Shown here: piece by piece, positions 25,627-34,350 of the stretch
Layout: every line of letters begins with the position of its first letter
How positions within the stretch are numbered: position 1 is the first letter of the stretch
Assembly: GCA_046046455.1 (NCBI GenBank)
Contig: JBJOJS010000090.1
Location: 14,061-78,060, forward strand
DNA from: Mxb001 sp046046455
Lineage (GTDB): Bacteria > Actinomycetota > Actinomycetes > S36-B12
Direction of reading: 5' to 3'
Length of the DNA: 64,000 nucleotides
Made by a program: the position numbers and the translations under genes
The notes under the pieces: model-generated
The model's input: only the letters and a program-made list of their open reading frames with translations
The model's database searches: none
Told to the model about the DNA's origin: nothing

Positions 25627-27572
25627 GGCTGGCGCCAGTCGACTGAGTCCCCCGACAGCTCCGATGACGCGAGCTGCCAGGGCACGCTGACGACCATCAC
25701 GCCGGGGGCGAAGAGCAATCGGGTCTTGAGTCTCAGCGCGGATTGATTGTGGAGCAACTGCTCCCACCAGTGACCCACGACGTACTCCGGCACGTACACC
25801 GTAACGAGATCACGTGGACTCTCCCGCCGCAGGCGCTTGATGTAGTCGATGATCGGTCGCGTGATCTCGCGATAGGGCGACTCGATAACCCGCAGGGTGA
25901 CCGGGATATCCCTGCGCTCCCAATCGCGCCGCAGTGCCGCCGTCTCCTCCGGGTCGACGTCGACCGTGAGGGCCTCGAGCGTGTCGTGCCGCGTCGCACG
26001 TGCATACGCCAAGGCACGTAGCGCGGGCTTGTGGAGCTTGGAGATGAGCACGATTCCGTGCACCCGCGAGGGCAGGGTCGTGTGTTCCTCATCCCCCACC
26101 GCGAGCTCCTCGCGGACCCGCTCGTAGTGCCGATGGATCGCCTGCATCACCAGGAAGATGATCGGCATTGCCACGACGACGATCCATGCGCCCTGAAGGA
26201 ATTTCGTTGCTAGGACGAGGATGAGGACGATGCCCGTAAGGAAGGCGCCCACGGCGTTGATCGCCCGGGAGCGCAGCATCCTACGTCGTTCCTCCGGCGC
26301 CGGATCGCGACGTAGTTCACGATTCCAGTGCCTCAGCATGCCGATCTGCCCCAGCGTGAACGCGACAAAGACGCCGATGATGTAGAGCTGAATGAGCGAG
26401 GAGACGTCTGCCTGGAAGACAACTACGAGCACGATGGCGAAGGCGGCCAGGACGATGATGCCGTTGCTGTAGGACAGGCGATCGCCGCGCGTGTGCAACT
26501 GCCGCGGGAGGTAGCCATCCCGCGCGAGGATCGAGCCGAGCACGGGGAAACCATTGAAGGCCGTGTTGGCGGCAAGCGCGAGGATCAGGGCAGTGGCCAG
26601 CGAGATCACGAGCACCGCCAGCGTGAACTCACCGAACACCGCCTGAGCCACCTGGACGATGACGGTCTTCTGAGGCTGACCCTCGGGGAGGCCCACGAGG
26701 TCCGCGTCGTTTTCCGTCACCTTGACGCCTGTCGATAGGGCTAGCCAGGTGAGCGAGGCGAACATCGCCATCGAGATGACGCCGAGCATGAGCAGGGTGG
26801 TCGCGGCATTGCGCGACTTGGGTTTGCGGAACGACGGCACACCATTGGCTATGGCTTCGATGCCGGTCAGGGCGGTGGTGCCCGAGGAAAATGCCCGAGC
26901 CACGAGGAAAGCCAGGGCGAGTCCCGTGAACTCATCCTCGGCAACGATCTGCCAGCCGGCACTCTCCGCCGTGAGATCAGCGCCCAAAGCGGTGCGAATG
27001 ATGCCCGTGACCACCATGATCGCGATCGAGGCGATGAAGAGATACGTAGGGATGGCAAAGGCGACACCGGATTCGCGGATACCCCGCAGGTTGACCAGCG
27101 TGATGATGACGATGATGCCCACCGCCCACCAGGGAGCGTGATCCGAGATGACAGGGAAGACCGACCCGAGGTTGGCGACCGCCGCCGAGATCGACACCGC
27201 GACCGTGAGCGTGTAGTCAACGAGCAGCGCACTCGCCGTGAAGACCCCCCACTTGGGCCCGAGGTTCTCGGACACCACGGTGTAGTCGCCACCACCGCCG
27301 GGGTAGGCGTGGACGTTTTGCCGGTAGGACGCCACCACCACGAAGTAGAGAAGCACCACAGCCGCCGCGACCCACGGGCCGTAGGAGTAGAAGGAGAACC
27401 CGCCCAGGGCCAGGACGATGAGGATCTCCTGCGTCGCGTAGGCGTTGGACGACAGGGCATCGCTGGCGAAGATCGGGAGCGCAATGCGCTTCGGGAGCAG
27501 GGTCTCGCCAATGCGATCGCTCCGCAGGGCGCGGCCGAAGAAGAACCGCTTCACGGTGTCCACCACGGGCAC
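25623..27572 (-). CDS. APC-family permease with soluble C-terminal domain
   Basis: This 649-residue transporter has about twelve membrane helices in the first ~470 residues (FASDALSSNAYATQEI and YPGGGGDYTVVSENLG segments), then a cytosolic tail of about 180 residues containing VTVYVPEYVVGHWWEQLLHN. In actinobacteria this permease is found beside two TrkA-type regulatory proteins, exactly as here, which suggests potassium or another cation-linked substrate rather than an amino acid. The substrate remains inferred. It is divergent from the TrkA pair. Confidence 0.85.
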   Translation of the reverse strand: MPVVDTVKRFFFGRALRSDRIGETLLPKRIALPIFASDALSSNAYATQEILIVLALGGFSFYSYGPWVAAAVVLLYFVVVASYRQNVHAYPGGGGDYTVVSENLGPKWGVFTASALLVDYTLTVAVSISAAVANLGSVFPVISDHAPWWAVGIIVIITLVNLRGIRESGVAFAIPTYLFIASIAIMVVTGIIRTALGADLTAESAGWQIVAEDEFTGLALAFLVARAFSSGTTALTGIEAIANGVPSFRKPKSRNAATTLLMLGVISMAMFASLTWLALSTGVKVTENDADLVGLPEGQPQKTVIVQVAQAVFGEFTLAVLVISLATALILALAANTAFNGFPVLGSILARDGYLPRQLHTRGDRLSYSNGIIVLAAFAIVLVVVFQADVSSLIQLYIIGVFVAFTLGQIGMLRHWNRELRRDPAPEERRRMLRSRAINAVGAFLTGIVLILVLATKFLQGAWIVVVAMPIIFLVMQAIHRHYERVREELAVGDEEHTTLPSRVHGIVLISKLHKPALRALAYARATRHDTLEALTVDVDPEETAALRRDWERRDIPVTLRVIESPYREITRPIIDYIKRLRRESPRDLVTVYVPEYVVGHWWEQLLHNQSALRLKTRLLFAPGVMVVSVPWQLASSELSGDSVDWRQP

Positions 27573-27649
27573 GGGAGCATGCTAGGTCCCTGGCTCCCCT
27601 CGCCCGGCCACCGACCCACGCCCTGCCCCTTTCCGCCCCATCCGGCGTG

Positions 27650-27655
27650 TAGCGT
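27650..27655 (+). promoter_or_regulatory. -10 box of a leaderless promoter (TAGCGT)
   Basis: TAGCGT ends 7 nt before the GTG at 27663. It would drive the two TrkA-type genes. Confidence 0.5.
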
Positions 27656-27662
27656 CTGCCTC

Positions 27663-28352
27663 GTGCATGTGGTCATCCTCGGCTGCGGACGTGTCGGCTC
27701 GCTCCTCGCCGATCGCCTCGACGACGCGGGGCATTCGGTCGCCATCGTCGACCAGGATCCCCAGGCATTCCGGCGCCTCAGTGGCCGCTTCTCCGGCACC
27801 ACCGTCAAGGGCATCGGCTTCGATCGCGAGACCCTGGAGAAGGCCGGGATCGACCGAGCCCACGCCTTCGCCGCGGTGAGCAGCGGCGACAACACCAACA
27901 TCCTCGCCGCCCGAGTGGCGCGGGAGACATACGGGGTCGAGCACGTCGTAGCCCGCATCTACGATCCGCGCCGCGCAGAGGTGTACCAGCGTCTCGGCAT
28001 TCCTACGGTCGCGACGGTGTCCTGGACTGCGGGCCAGATCATGCGCCGTCTGCTGCCCCAGGGCGGGCTCGAGGAGTACCGGGATGCCAGTGGCCAGGTG
28101 CTTCTCGCGGAGATGCCCGCGCATTCCAGCTGGTACGGCCACGCGATCACGGACCTGGAGCACGCGACCGGTGCGCGCGTCGGATTCATCAGCCGCCTCG
28201 GTGCCGGACTCGTGCCCGATGAGGATTCGGTGCTGCAGGACGGAGACCTCGTCCACGTGCTCGTCGCATCCGATGATGCTCCGCGCGTCGAAGCCATCCT
28301 CGCCGGCACACGCGAGGTGGGTCTCAAGGCTCGCAGCGAGGGCTCGTCATGA
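27663..28352 (+). CDS. TrkA-type potassium uptake regulatory protein (first of pair)
   Basis: This 229-residue protein has an N-terminal RCK/TrkA-N Rossmann domain (VVILGCGRVGSLLA) and the acidic strand AIVDQD that grips the nucleotide ribose. A C-terminal TrkA-C domain follows (HAITDLEHATGARVGFISR). Such proteins gate K+ transport in response to NAD(H) or ATP/ADP. GTG 27663 is chosen by the -10 spacing; GTG 27669 is the alternative. It overlaps the second TrkA gene by 4 nt. The likely partner is the adjacent APC-type permease. Confidence 0.9.
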   Translation: MHVVILGCGRVGSLLADRLDDAGHSVAIVDQDPQAFRRLSGRFSGTTVKGIGFDRETLEKAGIDRAHAFAAVSSGDNTNILAARVARETYGVEHVVARIYDPRRAEVYQRLGIPTVATVSWTAGQIMRRLLPQGGLEEYRDASGQVLLAEMPAHSSWYGHAITDLEHATGARVGFISRLGAGLVPDEDSVLQDGDLVHVLVASDDAPRVEAILAGTREVGLKARSEGSS

Positions 28353-29038
28353 GAGTAGCCATCGCCGGGGCCGGCAAGGTCGGTCGATCCATCGCCCGCG
28401 AACTCGTGGGATTCGGCCATGAGGTCCTCCTCATCGATCGCGACGCGGATCTCGCCCGACCCGGCGCGGTCCAGGGAGCGCAGATGCTCCAGGCGGACGC
28501 CTGTGAGCTCGCCGCCCTCGAGGAGGCCGACCTGGCGCAGTGCCAGGTGATGGTGGCCGCGACAGGCGATGACAAGGTCAACCTTGTCGTGTCTCTGCTC
28601 GCCAAGACCGAGTTCGGAGTCCCGCGGGTAGTCGCGCGCGTCAACCATCCGAAGAACGAGTGGATGTTCAACGAGTCCTGGGGGGTGGATGTCGCCGTCT
28701 CCACACCCCGCATGCTGTCCGCGCTCGTGGAGGAGGCGGTGAGCGTCGGCGATCTCGTGCGGCTGTTCACCTTCCGTCAGGGTCAGGCGGACCTGGTCGA
28801 GATCACGCTCTCCTCGGGATCCCCCGTCGCCGGGCACCGCGTCGGCTCGATGTCCTGGCCCCCCGATACGGCTCTGGCCGCGATCGTGCGCGGACCGCGC
28901 GTCATCGCCCCGAGCGCAGATGACTCACTCGAGATCGGGGATGAGCTCATCTTCGTGTGCGCGCCCGAGCAGGAGCCCGTGCTGCAGTCCATGCTGAGCG
29001 ACCACGCTCACACTCATGACATGGGAGCGTCGTCCTAG
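28349..29038 (+). CDS. TrkA-type potassium uptake regulatory protein (second of pair)
   Basis: This 229-residue paralogue of the upstream gene starts MRVAIAGAGKVGRSIA, with IDRD at the ribose-binding strand and a C-terminal TrkA-C domain (HRVGSMSWPPDTALAAIVRG). The ATG overlaps the upstream stop, so the two chains are probably made in equal amounts and may form a mixed RCK ring. It is convergent with DUF3159, overlapping it by 4 nt. Confidence 0.9.
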   Translation: MRVAIAGAGKVGRSIARELVGFGHEVLLIDRDADLARPGAVQGAQMLQADACELAALEEADLAQCQVMVAATGDDKVNLVVSLLAKTEFGVPRVVARVNHPKNEWMFNESWGVDVAVSTPRMLSALVEEAVSVGDLVRLFTFRQGQADLVEITLSSGSPVAGHRVGSMSWPPDTALAAIVRGPRVIAPSADDSLEIGDELIFVCAPEQEPVLQSMLSDHAHTHDMGASS

Positions 29039-29757
29039 TCCGGCGGTGAGCCACCCTCGGCAGCCCGGCGCCGTTCGAAGACCGGGCGCAGCACGAGGTA
29101 GGTGAAGTACCCCGCCGCGATGAAGAGCGGCACGCCCATGATCACCTTGGCGAAGCCGAGGGCGCCTACCCATCCGGCGAGATACATCGGGCCCTGCACG
29201 GCGATGCGCAGTCCGAAGAGGCCCACCCAGATCCAGGACGCCGCGGAGTAGACGCGGCGCAGCTCCGGATCCGCGCGCCACGTCACGCCCTGTCCCGTGA
29301 GGAAGCCGACGATCACACCGATGAGTGGCCATCCGACGAGGATGGAGATGAGGAAGGCGAGGCCGTAGCCGATGTTCTGAAGGAGCCCCGGGATGAAGTA
29401 CCCCTCGCCCGTCTGGGTGCGCGAAGCGACGAACGCGGAGATCCCTACTCCGATCAGGCCGGCCGCAATCTGCTGGAGGCTTTCGCGGCGGATGAGTCGC
29501 CAGAGCGCGATCGCCACTCCTGCACCCAGGGCGGCCCACACGGCAACCCCCAGGTCGCTTCCCGTGACGAGATAGACGATGACGAAGACCACCGTGGGAG
29601 CGCCACTGTCGATGATTCCTCGCCACCCACCGAGGGCGCGATCGAGCAGCACGCGCTCCTCGCGGACGTCCTCGCGTGATTGAGGCTCGATGAGCGGCTC
29701 GTGGCACTCCCCATCCTCGCGTGCGGCGTCGCTGTCACCGGGTGTCCGGTCCGTCAT
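29035..29757 (-). CDS. DUF3159 membrane protein
   Basis: This 240-residue actinobacterial membrane protein has a charged N-terminus of about 45 residues and then roughly six hydrophobic segments. The GGWRGIIDSGAPTVVFVIVY, SGIS-type repeat and YFIPGLLQNIGYG segments are typical of DUF3159 (IntA-like) proteins. The function is unknown. Its start overlaps the stop of the upstream OB-fold gene by 4 nt, so the two are one operon. Confidence 0.88.
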   Translation of the reverse strand: MTDRTPGDSDAAREDGECHEPLIEPQSREDVREERVLLDRALGGWRGIIDSGAPTVVFVIVYLVTGSDLGVAVWAALGAGVAIALWRLIRRESLQQIAAGLIGVGISAFVASRTQTGEGYFIPGLLQNIGYGLAFLISILVGWPLIGVIVGFLTGQGVTWRADPELRRVYSAASWIWVGLFGLRIAVQGPMYLAGWVGALGFAKVIMGVPLFIAAGYFTYLVLRPVFERRRAAEGGSPPD

Positions 29758-30140
29758 CGTGACGCCTCGGCAGGCTCCGGATAGAGCCGATACGTCGGGT
29801 TGAAGATCGTGGGCTGTCCCTGCGGGCAGGTGACACGTCCCTGGGCCGATATCGGCCGTCCCACATCGACGCCCGACAGCCGACGGTGTCCGATCCAGAT
29901 GAGCGTGATGTGGCCGGTGCCGTCGTACACCTCGGCCTCGAGGGTAGGCGCATTCTCACGCGGCCTCAGGGTCACCGAGCGGATCAGGCCGTGCACCGAG
30001 ACGCTCTGCCCACGCGTGCAGGCGGAAATGGCCTGCGCCCCGTGCTCCTGTGCCTGGGACGTGAGTTCACCCGCCTCGACCTCCTCCTGGCTACGTGTCC
30101 AGGACGACCACCAGCGGGCCACTCGAGCCTCCTCGCCCAC
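29754..30140 (-). CDS. OB-fold nucleic-acid-binding domain protein
   Basis: This 128-residue protein has an N-terminal helix with RSQEEVEAGEL, then a single OB-fold: VSVHGLIRSVTLRP, LEAEVYDGTGHITLIWIGHRRLSGV and ISAQGRVTCPQGQPTIFNP. It resembles the RecG-wedge-type OB proteins that accompany DUF3159 in actinobacteria. A nucleic acid ligand is inferred from the fold. It is coupled to DUF3159 by a 4-nt overlap and divergent from the hydrolase-like gene at 30205. Confidence 0.85.
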   Translation of the reverse strand: MGEEARVARWWSSWTRSQEEVEAGELTSQAQEHGAQAISACTRGQSVSVHGLIRSVTLRPRENAPTLEAEVYDGTGHITLIWIGHRRLSGVDVGRPISAQGRVTCPQGQPTIFNPTYRLYPEPAEASR

Positions 30141-30204
30141 GCCCGACCGGGGCAGCCGGGGGTATTCAGCAGAGTACCCGCCCGAGGTAGGCGAGACTGC
30201 TCAC

Positions 30205-30876
30205 GTGACCACCGTCATCGTCCACGGGGCCGGCTCCACCGGTGCTGCGGCCGCTCGACTCGTGGGTGCCCGTGCGGATGCCGTGCTGGTCGAGGATCGT
30301 TCCGGCGACATCGAGCGCGTCATCGACCTCCTCCGCACGACGCTGGAGGAACGCGACGACTGCACGGAGGTCGTCGGCGTCAGCCTGGGAGCCCACGCAC
30401 TCGCTCGGTGGGCCAGCACGGCGACACCACCCCTGCCCCGGCTCATCTGCGTGCTCCCTGCGTGGACAGGCGACCCAGGTCACACCGCCGACGCCACGGC
30501 CGCGAGCGCCCGCTCCGTGGGGGATGTGGGCATCACCGCCCTGCTGGAACGCCTGTTCGCGGAAAATCAGTACTCCGACGTCGTCGGCCTCCTCGACTCC
30601 GCCTGGGCCGCCTACACGGACGCAGAGCTCACCCGGTGCCTGGAGCGCGCCAGCACGTCACGTGCGCCGACGGCCGAGGAACTCGGCGCTATTCGTAGTC
30701 ACGTGACCGTCGTCGGGTGGTCAGGGGACGTCTTCCATCCCGACCGCGTCACGCGCGAGTGGGCGCGCAACCTGCGCCGATCGAACGTCGCCGTCGCCGC
30801 ACGACCCGAGATCCGCCTAGTGCAGCAGGCGCTCGCCACCTGCGGAGCGCTCAGGCCTGCTCCTCCGACTCGTTAG
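30205..30876 (+). CDS. Alpha/beta-hydrolase-fold protein, unknown
   Basis: This 223-residue protein begins with a HGAGS oxyanion-type motif after a short strand (VTTVIVHGAGS) and contains a nucleophile-elbow-like VGVSLGAHALA near residue 70. An Asp lies in VVGWSGDVFHP. A late His of the triad is not obvious, so activity is uncertain. GTG at 30205 is chosen because the upstream frame runs antisense to the OB-fold gene. The last 26 nt overlap the end of the convergent DUF3710 gene. Confidence 0.7.
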   Translation: MTTVIVHGAGSTGAAAARLVGARADAVLVEDRSGDIERVIDLLRTTLEERDDCTEVVGVSLGAHALARWASTATPPLPRLICVLPAWTGDPGHTADATAASARSVGDVGITALLERLFAENQYSDVVGLLDSAWAAYTDAELTRCLERASTSRAPTAEELGAIRSHVTVVGWSGDVFHPDRVTREWARNLRRSNVAVAARPEIRLVQQALATCGALRPAPPTR

Positions 30877-31420
30877 CGGCAGCACCCGCCTGCTCCGGAA
30901 GGCGCATGGGAAGCGCATCGCCCGGGGGCATGGCATCGGCTCCACGCACGACCACGATCTCGCGGAAGACCTGCTCCAACTCCTGCGATCCCCCGGGCTC
31001 GGCTGCTGTGCCGAGGAAGAGGCCGCGGAGGAACAATCGCGGCCCATCGACGCCGACGAAGCGCACCGGCTGCAAAGTCCCCTGTCCGGGCACCTTCCCC
31101 CGGAGTTCGATGCCGTGCTCACCGGCCTGCTCCTCGATGAGTCCGCCCTGCCCTGTGATCGACGCCTTGAGCTTGCCGCGGACCTCGTCCCAGAGGCCTC
31201 CGCTCCTCGGTGCGGCGAAAGCCTGCAACTGCAGGCCTCCCTGGCCGTGGTTGAGCGTGATGACACCCACGGCACCGGAGGCTTCGTTCACCTGGGCCTG
31301 GACCTGAAGGCCGTCGACTCCGCGCAGCCACACGGCGCCGAAGTCGAGCCGGCCATCGGGACCGTCGACCTCGGTCACGTCCCACGGTCCATGCTCACGA
31401 CGCGTCGTGTCGTCACTCAC
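30851..31420 (-). CDS. DUF3710 family protein
   Basis: This 189-residue actinobacterial protein of unknown function has the family segments RLDFGAVWLRGVDGLQVQAQV, LQLQAFAAPRSGGLWDEVR and RFVGVDGPRLFLRGLFLG. Its charged C-terminus ends ESEEQA. It starts 4 nt inside the end of dut, so it is translated with dut and probably belongs to the same operon, a common actinobacterial arrangement. Confidence 0.92.
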   Translation of the reverse strand: MSDDTTRREHGPWDVTEVDGPDGRLDFGAVWLRGVDGLQVQAQVNEASGAVGVITLNHGQGGLQLQAFAAPRSGGLWDEVRGKLKASITGQGGLIEEQAGEHGIELRGKVPGQGTLQPVRFVGVDGPRLFLRGLFLGTAAEPGGSQELEQVFREIVVVRGADAMPPGDALPMRLPEQAGAAANESEEQA

Positions 31421-31887
31421 GGTGCCTCCTCCATGCGGACTCCCACCGTACCCGTCGATCCATAGCCACCCTCGCCGCGGTGCGACCCCGGTAGGCGCTC
31501 GGCCTCATGCAGGATCGCTCTCACCACGGGCTGGATGACGATCTGCGCGATCCGATCCCCTCGACGCAGTTCCACGGCTTCGCGATGATCCGTGTTGAGC
31601 AGGCACACCCGCACCTCGCCCCGGTAACCCGCATCGATCGTCCCGGGCGTGTTGACGATCGTGAGCCCCTGACGCGCCGCGAGGCCGCTGCGGGGGTGGA
31701 CGAAAGCCGCGTATCCATCGGGGAGGGCGAGTGCGATGCCGGTGGGCACGACCATTCTCTCCCCCGGCTCCAGCGTGACGTCGATGCTCGTGCACACATC
31801 GAAGCCCGCGTCTCCGGGAAGGGCATAGGACGGCAGCGGCAGCCCGTCATCGAGGCGAACGACGAGTACGTCGACCGTGCCGCTCAC
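31417..31887 (-). CDS. dut: dUTP diphosphatase
   Basis: This 156-residue trimeric dUTPase hydrolyses dUTP to dUMP, keeping uracil out of DNA. The five motifs are present: GDAGFDV, PRSGLA, GTIDAGYRGEV, RRGDRIAQ and the C-terminal RGEGGYGSTG. GTG at 31887 is favoured because it overlaps the thioesterase stop (GTGA) and follows GAGAGGTGA; GTG at 31908 is less likely. Confidence 0.96.
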   Translation of the reverse strand: MSGTVDVLVVRLDDGLPLPSYALPGDAGFDVCTSIDVTLEPGERMVVPTGIALALPDGYAAFVHPRSGLAARQGLTIVNTPGTIDAGYRGEVRVCLLNTDHREAVELRRGDRIAQIVIQPVVRAILHEAERLPGSHRGEGGYGSTGTVGVRMEEAP

Positions 31888-32477
31888 GGATTCACCTCTC
31901 GACGCCACTGGTCGGCGCCGCCGGGCCGCTCCCGGATCGCCGCTTGGATGTGGTCGGCACTTCCGTGCTGCACGAAGTGCTCGAGCGGCACCTGGAGGAA
32001 GAGCGCCGCCCCTTCGACGGCTATGGGACCGTCCGGGGCACCGAGCCGCGCCTGCGCCGCGGTGTAGAGCTTGCGCCCCACCTGTCCGACGATTTCGCCG
32101 CGGATGTGCAAGGTCGTGCCCACGGGCACGGGGCGTAGATAGTCCACCTCGAGGTGCACCGTCACCACCGGCACCATCAGGAGCCGCGTGAGCGCCCCCA
32201 TGGCCTCATCCATCGCTGTGGCGATGATCCCGCCGTGCGCCAGACCCGGAGCCCCCTGGTGGAAATCCCCCACCTCGAGGGTGCTCATCATCGTCATGCC
32301 CTCGCCCGCCACCACCGTGAGGTGAAGGCCCGCGGGGTGATCCATTCCGCATCCGACACACCAGCGATAGTGGCTGGTCACCACGTCGCCCGGGACTGGC
32401 GCCAGTTGATGCCGCTCGGGGATGGGCGCTCCCTCCGGCGGATGCGGACTACGCCGTTGACCTCGAGCATTCGTCAC
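31884..32477 (-). CDS. PaaI-family hotdog thioesterase
   Basis: This 197-residue hotdog-fold protein has an N-terminal Cys-containing segment (WCVGCGMDHPAGL) and the catalytic-region motif HGGIIATAMDEAMG. The family hydrolyses acyl-CoA esters, often aromatic ones, but the substrate is unknown here. It precedes dut with a 4-nt overlap. It is divergent from the DUF3093 gene across 50 nt. Confidence 0.87.
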   Translation of the reverse strand: MTNARGQRRSPHPPEGAPIPERHQLAPVPGDVVTSHYRWCVGCGMDHPAGLHLTVVAGEGMTMMSTLEVGDFHQGAPGLAHGGIIATAMDEAMGALTRLLMVPVVTVHLEVDYLRPVPVGTTLHIRGEIVGQVGRKLYTAAQARLGAPDGPIAVEGAALFLQVPLEHFVQHGSADHIQAAIRERPGGADQWRREVNP

Positions 32478-32527
32478 CCTCGGACCCTATTCCGGTGGTC
32501 TCTCATGCGGCCTGACACCCTGGGGAC

Positions 32528-33046
32528 ATGAGCGGCACCACCGGTGACACCTGGTCCGAGGGTGCTGACGGTGAGCGGCTCATCTACCGCGAGCGCCTCT
32601 ACCCGCCCCTGCCGGTCTTCCTCCTGGCGGCCGGGCTGGCCACGATCATGGGGGTCGCCTACGGGGCTGCTTACGGGGCGGCCTGGGGCTGGGCCATGGG
32701 GATCACCCTCGGCCTGGTCGGCGTCGCGGCACTGATCGCCACGAGCACCCGGGTGCATGTGGATGATCGCGTCCTCCGGGCGGGTCGGGCCCGCCTCCCG
32801 CTGACGGTGATCGCCGGAGCCACTCCCCTCGATGCAGATGCGATGCGGCGGAACCGCCGACATGGCGACCCTCGCGACTACATCGTCCTGCGCGCATGGT
32901 CCGCGCGCACGGGCGTAGCCGTCGACGTCTGCGATCCTCGCGACCCCCACCCGCGGTGGATCATCACGAGCAGGCACCCGCAGCGACTCGCCGAGGCGAT
33001 CCGGCGGTCCGCGACTCAGCCACAGCCCAACCGGACCGACGGGTAG
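32528..33046 (+). CDS. DUF3093 membrane protein
   Basis: This 172-residue actinobacterial protein has a short N-terminal region (LIYRERLYPPLPVF), two hydrophobic helices around residues 29-70, and a soluble C-terminal part with VHVDDRVLRAGRARLP and RDYIVLRAWSARTGVAVDV. The function is unknown. The TAG stop is also the first half of the -10 box for the next gene. Confidence 0.9.
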   Translation: MSGTTGDTWSEGADGERLIYRERLYPPLPVFLLAAGLATIMGVAYGAAYGAAWGWAMGITLGLVGVAALIATSTRVHVDDRVLRAGRARLPLTVIAGATPLDADAMRRNRRHGDPRDYIVLRAWSARTGVAVDVCDPRDPHPRWIITSRHPQRLAEAIRRSATQPQPNRTDG

Positions 33047-33049
33047 CCT
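33044..33049 (+). promoter_or_regulatory. -10 box of a leaderless promoter (TAGCCT)
   Basis: TAGCCT ends 6 nt before the ATG at 33056 and includes the TAG stop of the DUF3093 gene. It sets the DUF4235 start at 33056 rather than the GTG at 33050. Confidence 0.5.
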
Positions 33050-33055
33050 GTGGCC

Positions 33056-33331
33056 ATGTCGCAGACGCCTGAGACTCGCATGAAGTCCGCCCGTCCGGTC
33101 CTCAAGATCGCCGCACCTTTCGTCGTGCTTGCCGCCACATGGGCAGCGGATCGCGCGCTCACCGCGGGTTACTCAGCCGTCACGGGCAAGAAGCCGCCGA
33201 ACCCCGACGACCGTGGTGTGAGCTTCTCGCGTGCGCTCGCCTGGACTCTCGCCACCGCCACCACAGCCGCCGTGATCCAGCTCGTCATCTACCGGGCAGC
33301 CGCGAAGGCCTCGCCGGAGGACGTCAACTAG
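33056..33331 (+). CDS. DUF4235 small membrane protein
   Basis: This 91-residue protein has one hydrophobic helix near the N-terminus (APFVVLAATWAADRAL), the YSAVTGKKPP motif and a second helix (TTAAVIQLVIYRAAAK), as in DUF4235 proteins. The function is unknown. It is convergent with DUF4193, 13 nt apart. Confidence 0.88.
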   Translation: MSQTPETRMKSARPVLKIAAPFVVLAATWAADRALTAGYSAVTGKKPPNPDDRGVSFSRALAWTLATATTAAVIQLVIYRAAAKASPEDVN

Positions 33332-33344
33332 CTGCCGACTGCGC

Positions 33345-33641
33345 TCAGGCGCAATCGGTACACACGGGGCCGTTCTTGCCCTCGTGATCGAGCTGGCTCC
33401 GGTGATGCACCAGGAAGCACGTGCTGCAGGTGAACTCGTCCGCCTGCCTCGGCAGGACACGCACGGTGAGGCTCTCATCGGACAGGTCCGCCCCGGGCAG
33501 CTCCAGGGTTTCGGCCAACTCCGCCTCGTCGACATCCACTGTGGACGCGGCCTTGTCGACACGGCGAGCCTTGAGCTCCTCGAGGCTGTCCTCGGCGAGC
33601 TCCTCGTCGGTCTTGCGCGGTGCGTCGTAGTCCGTAGCCAT
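33345..33641 (-). CDS. DUF4193 family protein
   Basis: This 98-residue acidic actinobacterial protein begins MATDYDAPRKTDEE and ends with a zinc-binding-type pair of Cys motifs, CSTC and CTDC, around HHRSQL. The function is unknown. ATG at 33641 matches the usual start of the family; a frame extension to 33662 is unlikely. DUF4193, DUF3093, dut and DUF3710 together form a recognisable actinobacterial neighbourhood. Confidence 0.93.
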   Translation of the reverse strand: MATDYDAPRKTDEELAEDSLEELKARRVDKAASTVDVDEAELAETLELPGADLSDESLTVRVLPRQADEFTCSTCFLVHHRSQLDHEGKNGPVCTDCA

Positions 33642-33831
33642 TGCGGCGCGTGCCCCCAGCAACTCGTTGGTCAGTGGATGACGATCCTGGCATTCTGCCA
33701 GGAACCCCAGGATTGTGCCCTAGGTGTCCGGAGCCGTTCAGCAGCGCCCCTGTCCTGAGCCGGTCACATCACGCACGGCACAATGGCGGTGTCCCGCTCA
33801 CCGGCTCTCGCGCGTGCCTCGGGAGGCCCCC

Positions 33832-34350
33832 ATGCCGATCTATGCCCTGGGCGATCTCGCGCCCGACATCTCGCCGCAGGCCTTCGTCCATCCGGACGCC
33901 GTGATCATCGGCCAGGTGACGATCGGAGCCGAATCCACGATCTGGCCGAGCGCGGTGGTCCGCGGCGACCACGGCCGGATCCTCATCGGCGCCCAGACCT
34001 CGATCCAAGATGGTGCGGTCATCCATTGCACGGCCGACCTCGACACGACGATCGGGGATCGATGCACCGTTGGTCACCTTGCCCACCTCGAGGGGTGCGT
34101 CGTCGAGGACGGAGCGCTTGTCGGGTCGGGTGCCACCGTGTTGCACCGCGCACGCGTGGGGGCCGGCGCCCTGGTCGCCGCCCAGGCTCTGCTCGCTCCG
34201 GGCACCGAGGTGCCCGCGGGGGCGCTCGCACGCGGTGTCCCCGCGCGGATCGTCGAGGGCGGTGCGGATCCGGAACTACTGGAGCATGCCGTGCGCACCT
34301 ACGTGCGCAATGCCCACTGGTACGCCGCGGACCTCCGCCGCATCGACTAA
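33832..34350 (+). CDS. Gamma carbonic anhydrase-like hexapeptide protein
   Basis: This 172-residue left-handed beta-helix protein has hexapeptide repeats (IIGQVTIGAESTIW, AVVRGD) throughout. Metal-site candidates are His65 (VIHCT), His82 and His85 (GHLAHLEG). In classical gamma enzymes the third ligand lies five residues after the GH His; that place is Glu87 here, so carbonic anhydrase activity is not certain. GGGAGG lies 4 nt before the ATG. It overlaps the stop of the convergent phosphatase by 4 nt. Confidence 0.85.
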   Translation: MPIYALGDLAPDISPQAFVHPDAVIIGQVTIGAESTIWPSAVVRGDHGRILIGAQTSIQDGAVIHCTADLDTTIGDRCTVGHLAHLEGCVVEDGALVGSGATVLHRARVGAGALVAAQALLAPGTEVPAGALARGVPARIVEGGADPELLEHAVRTYVRNAHWYAADLRRID

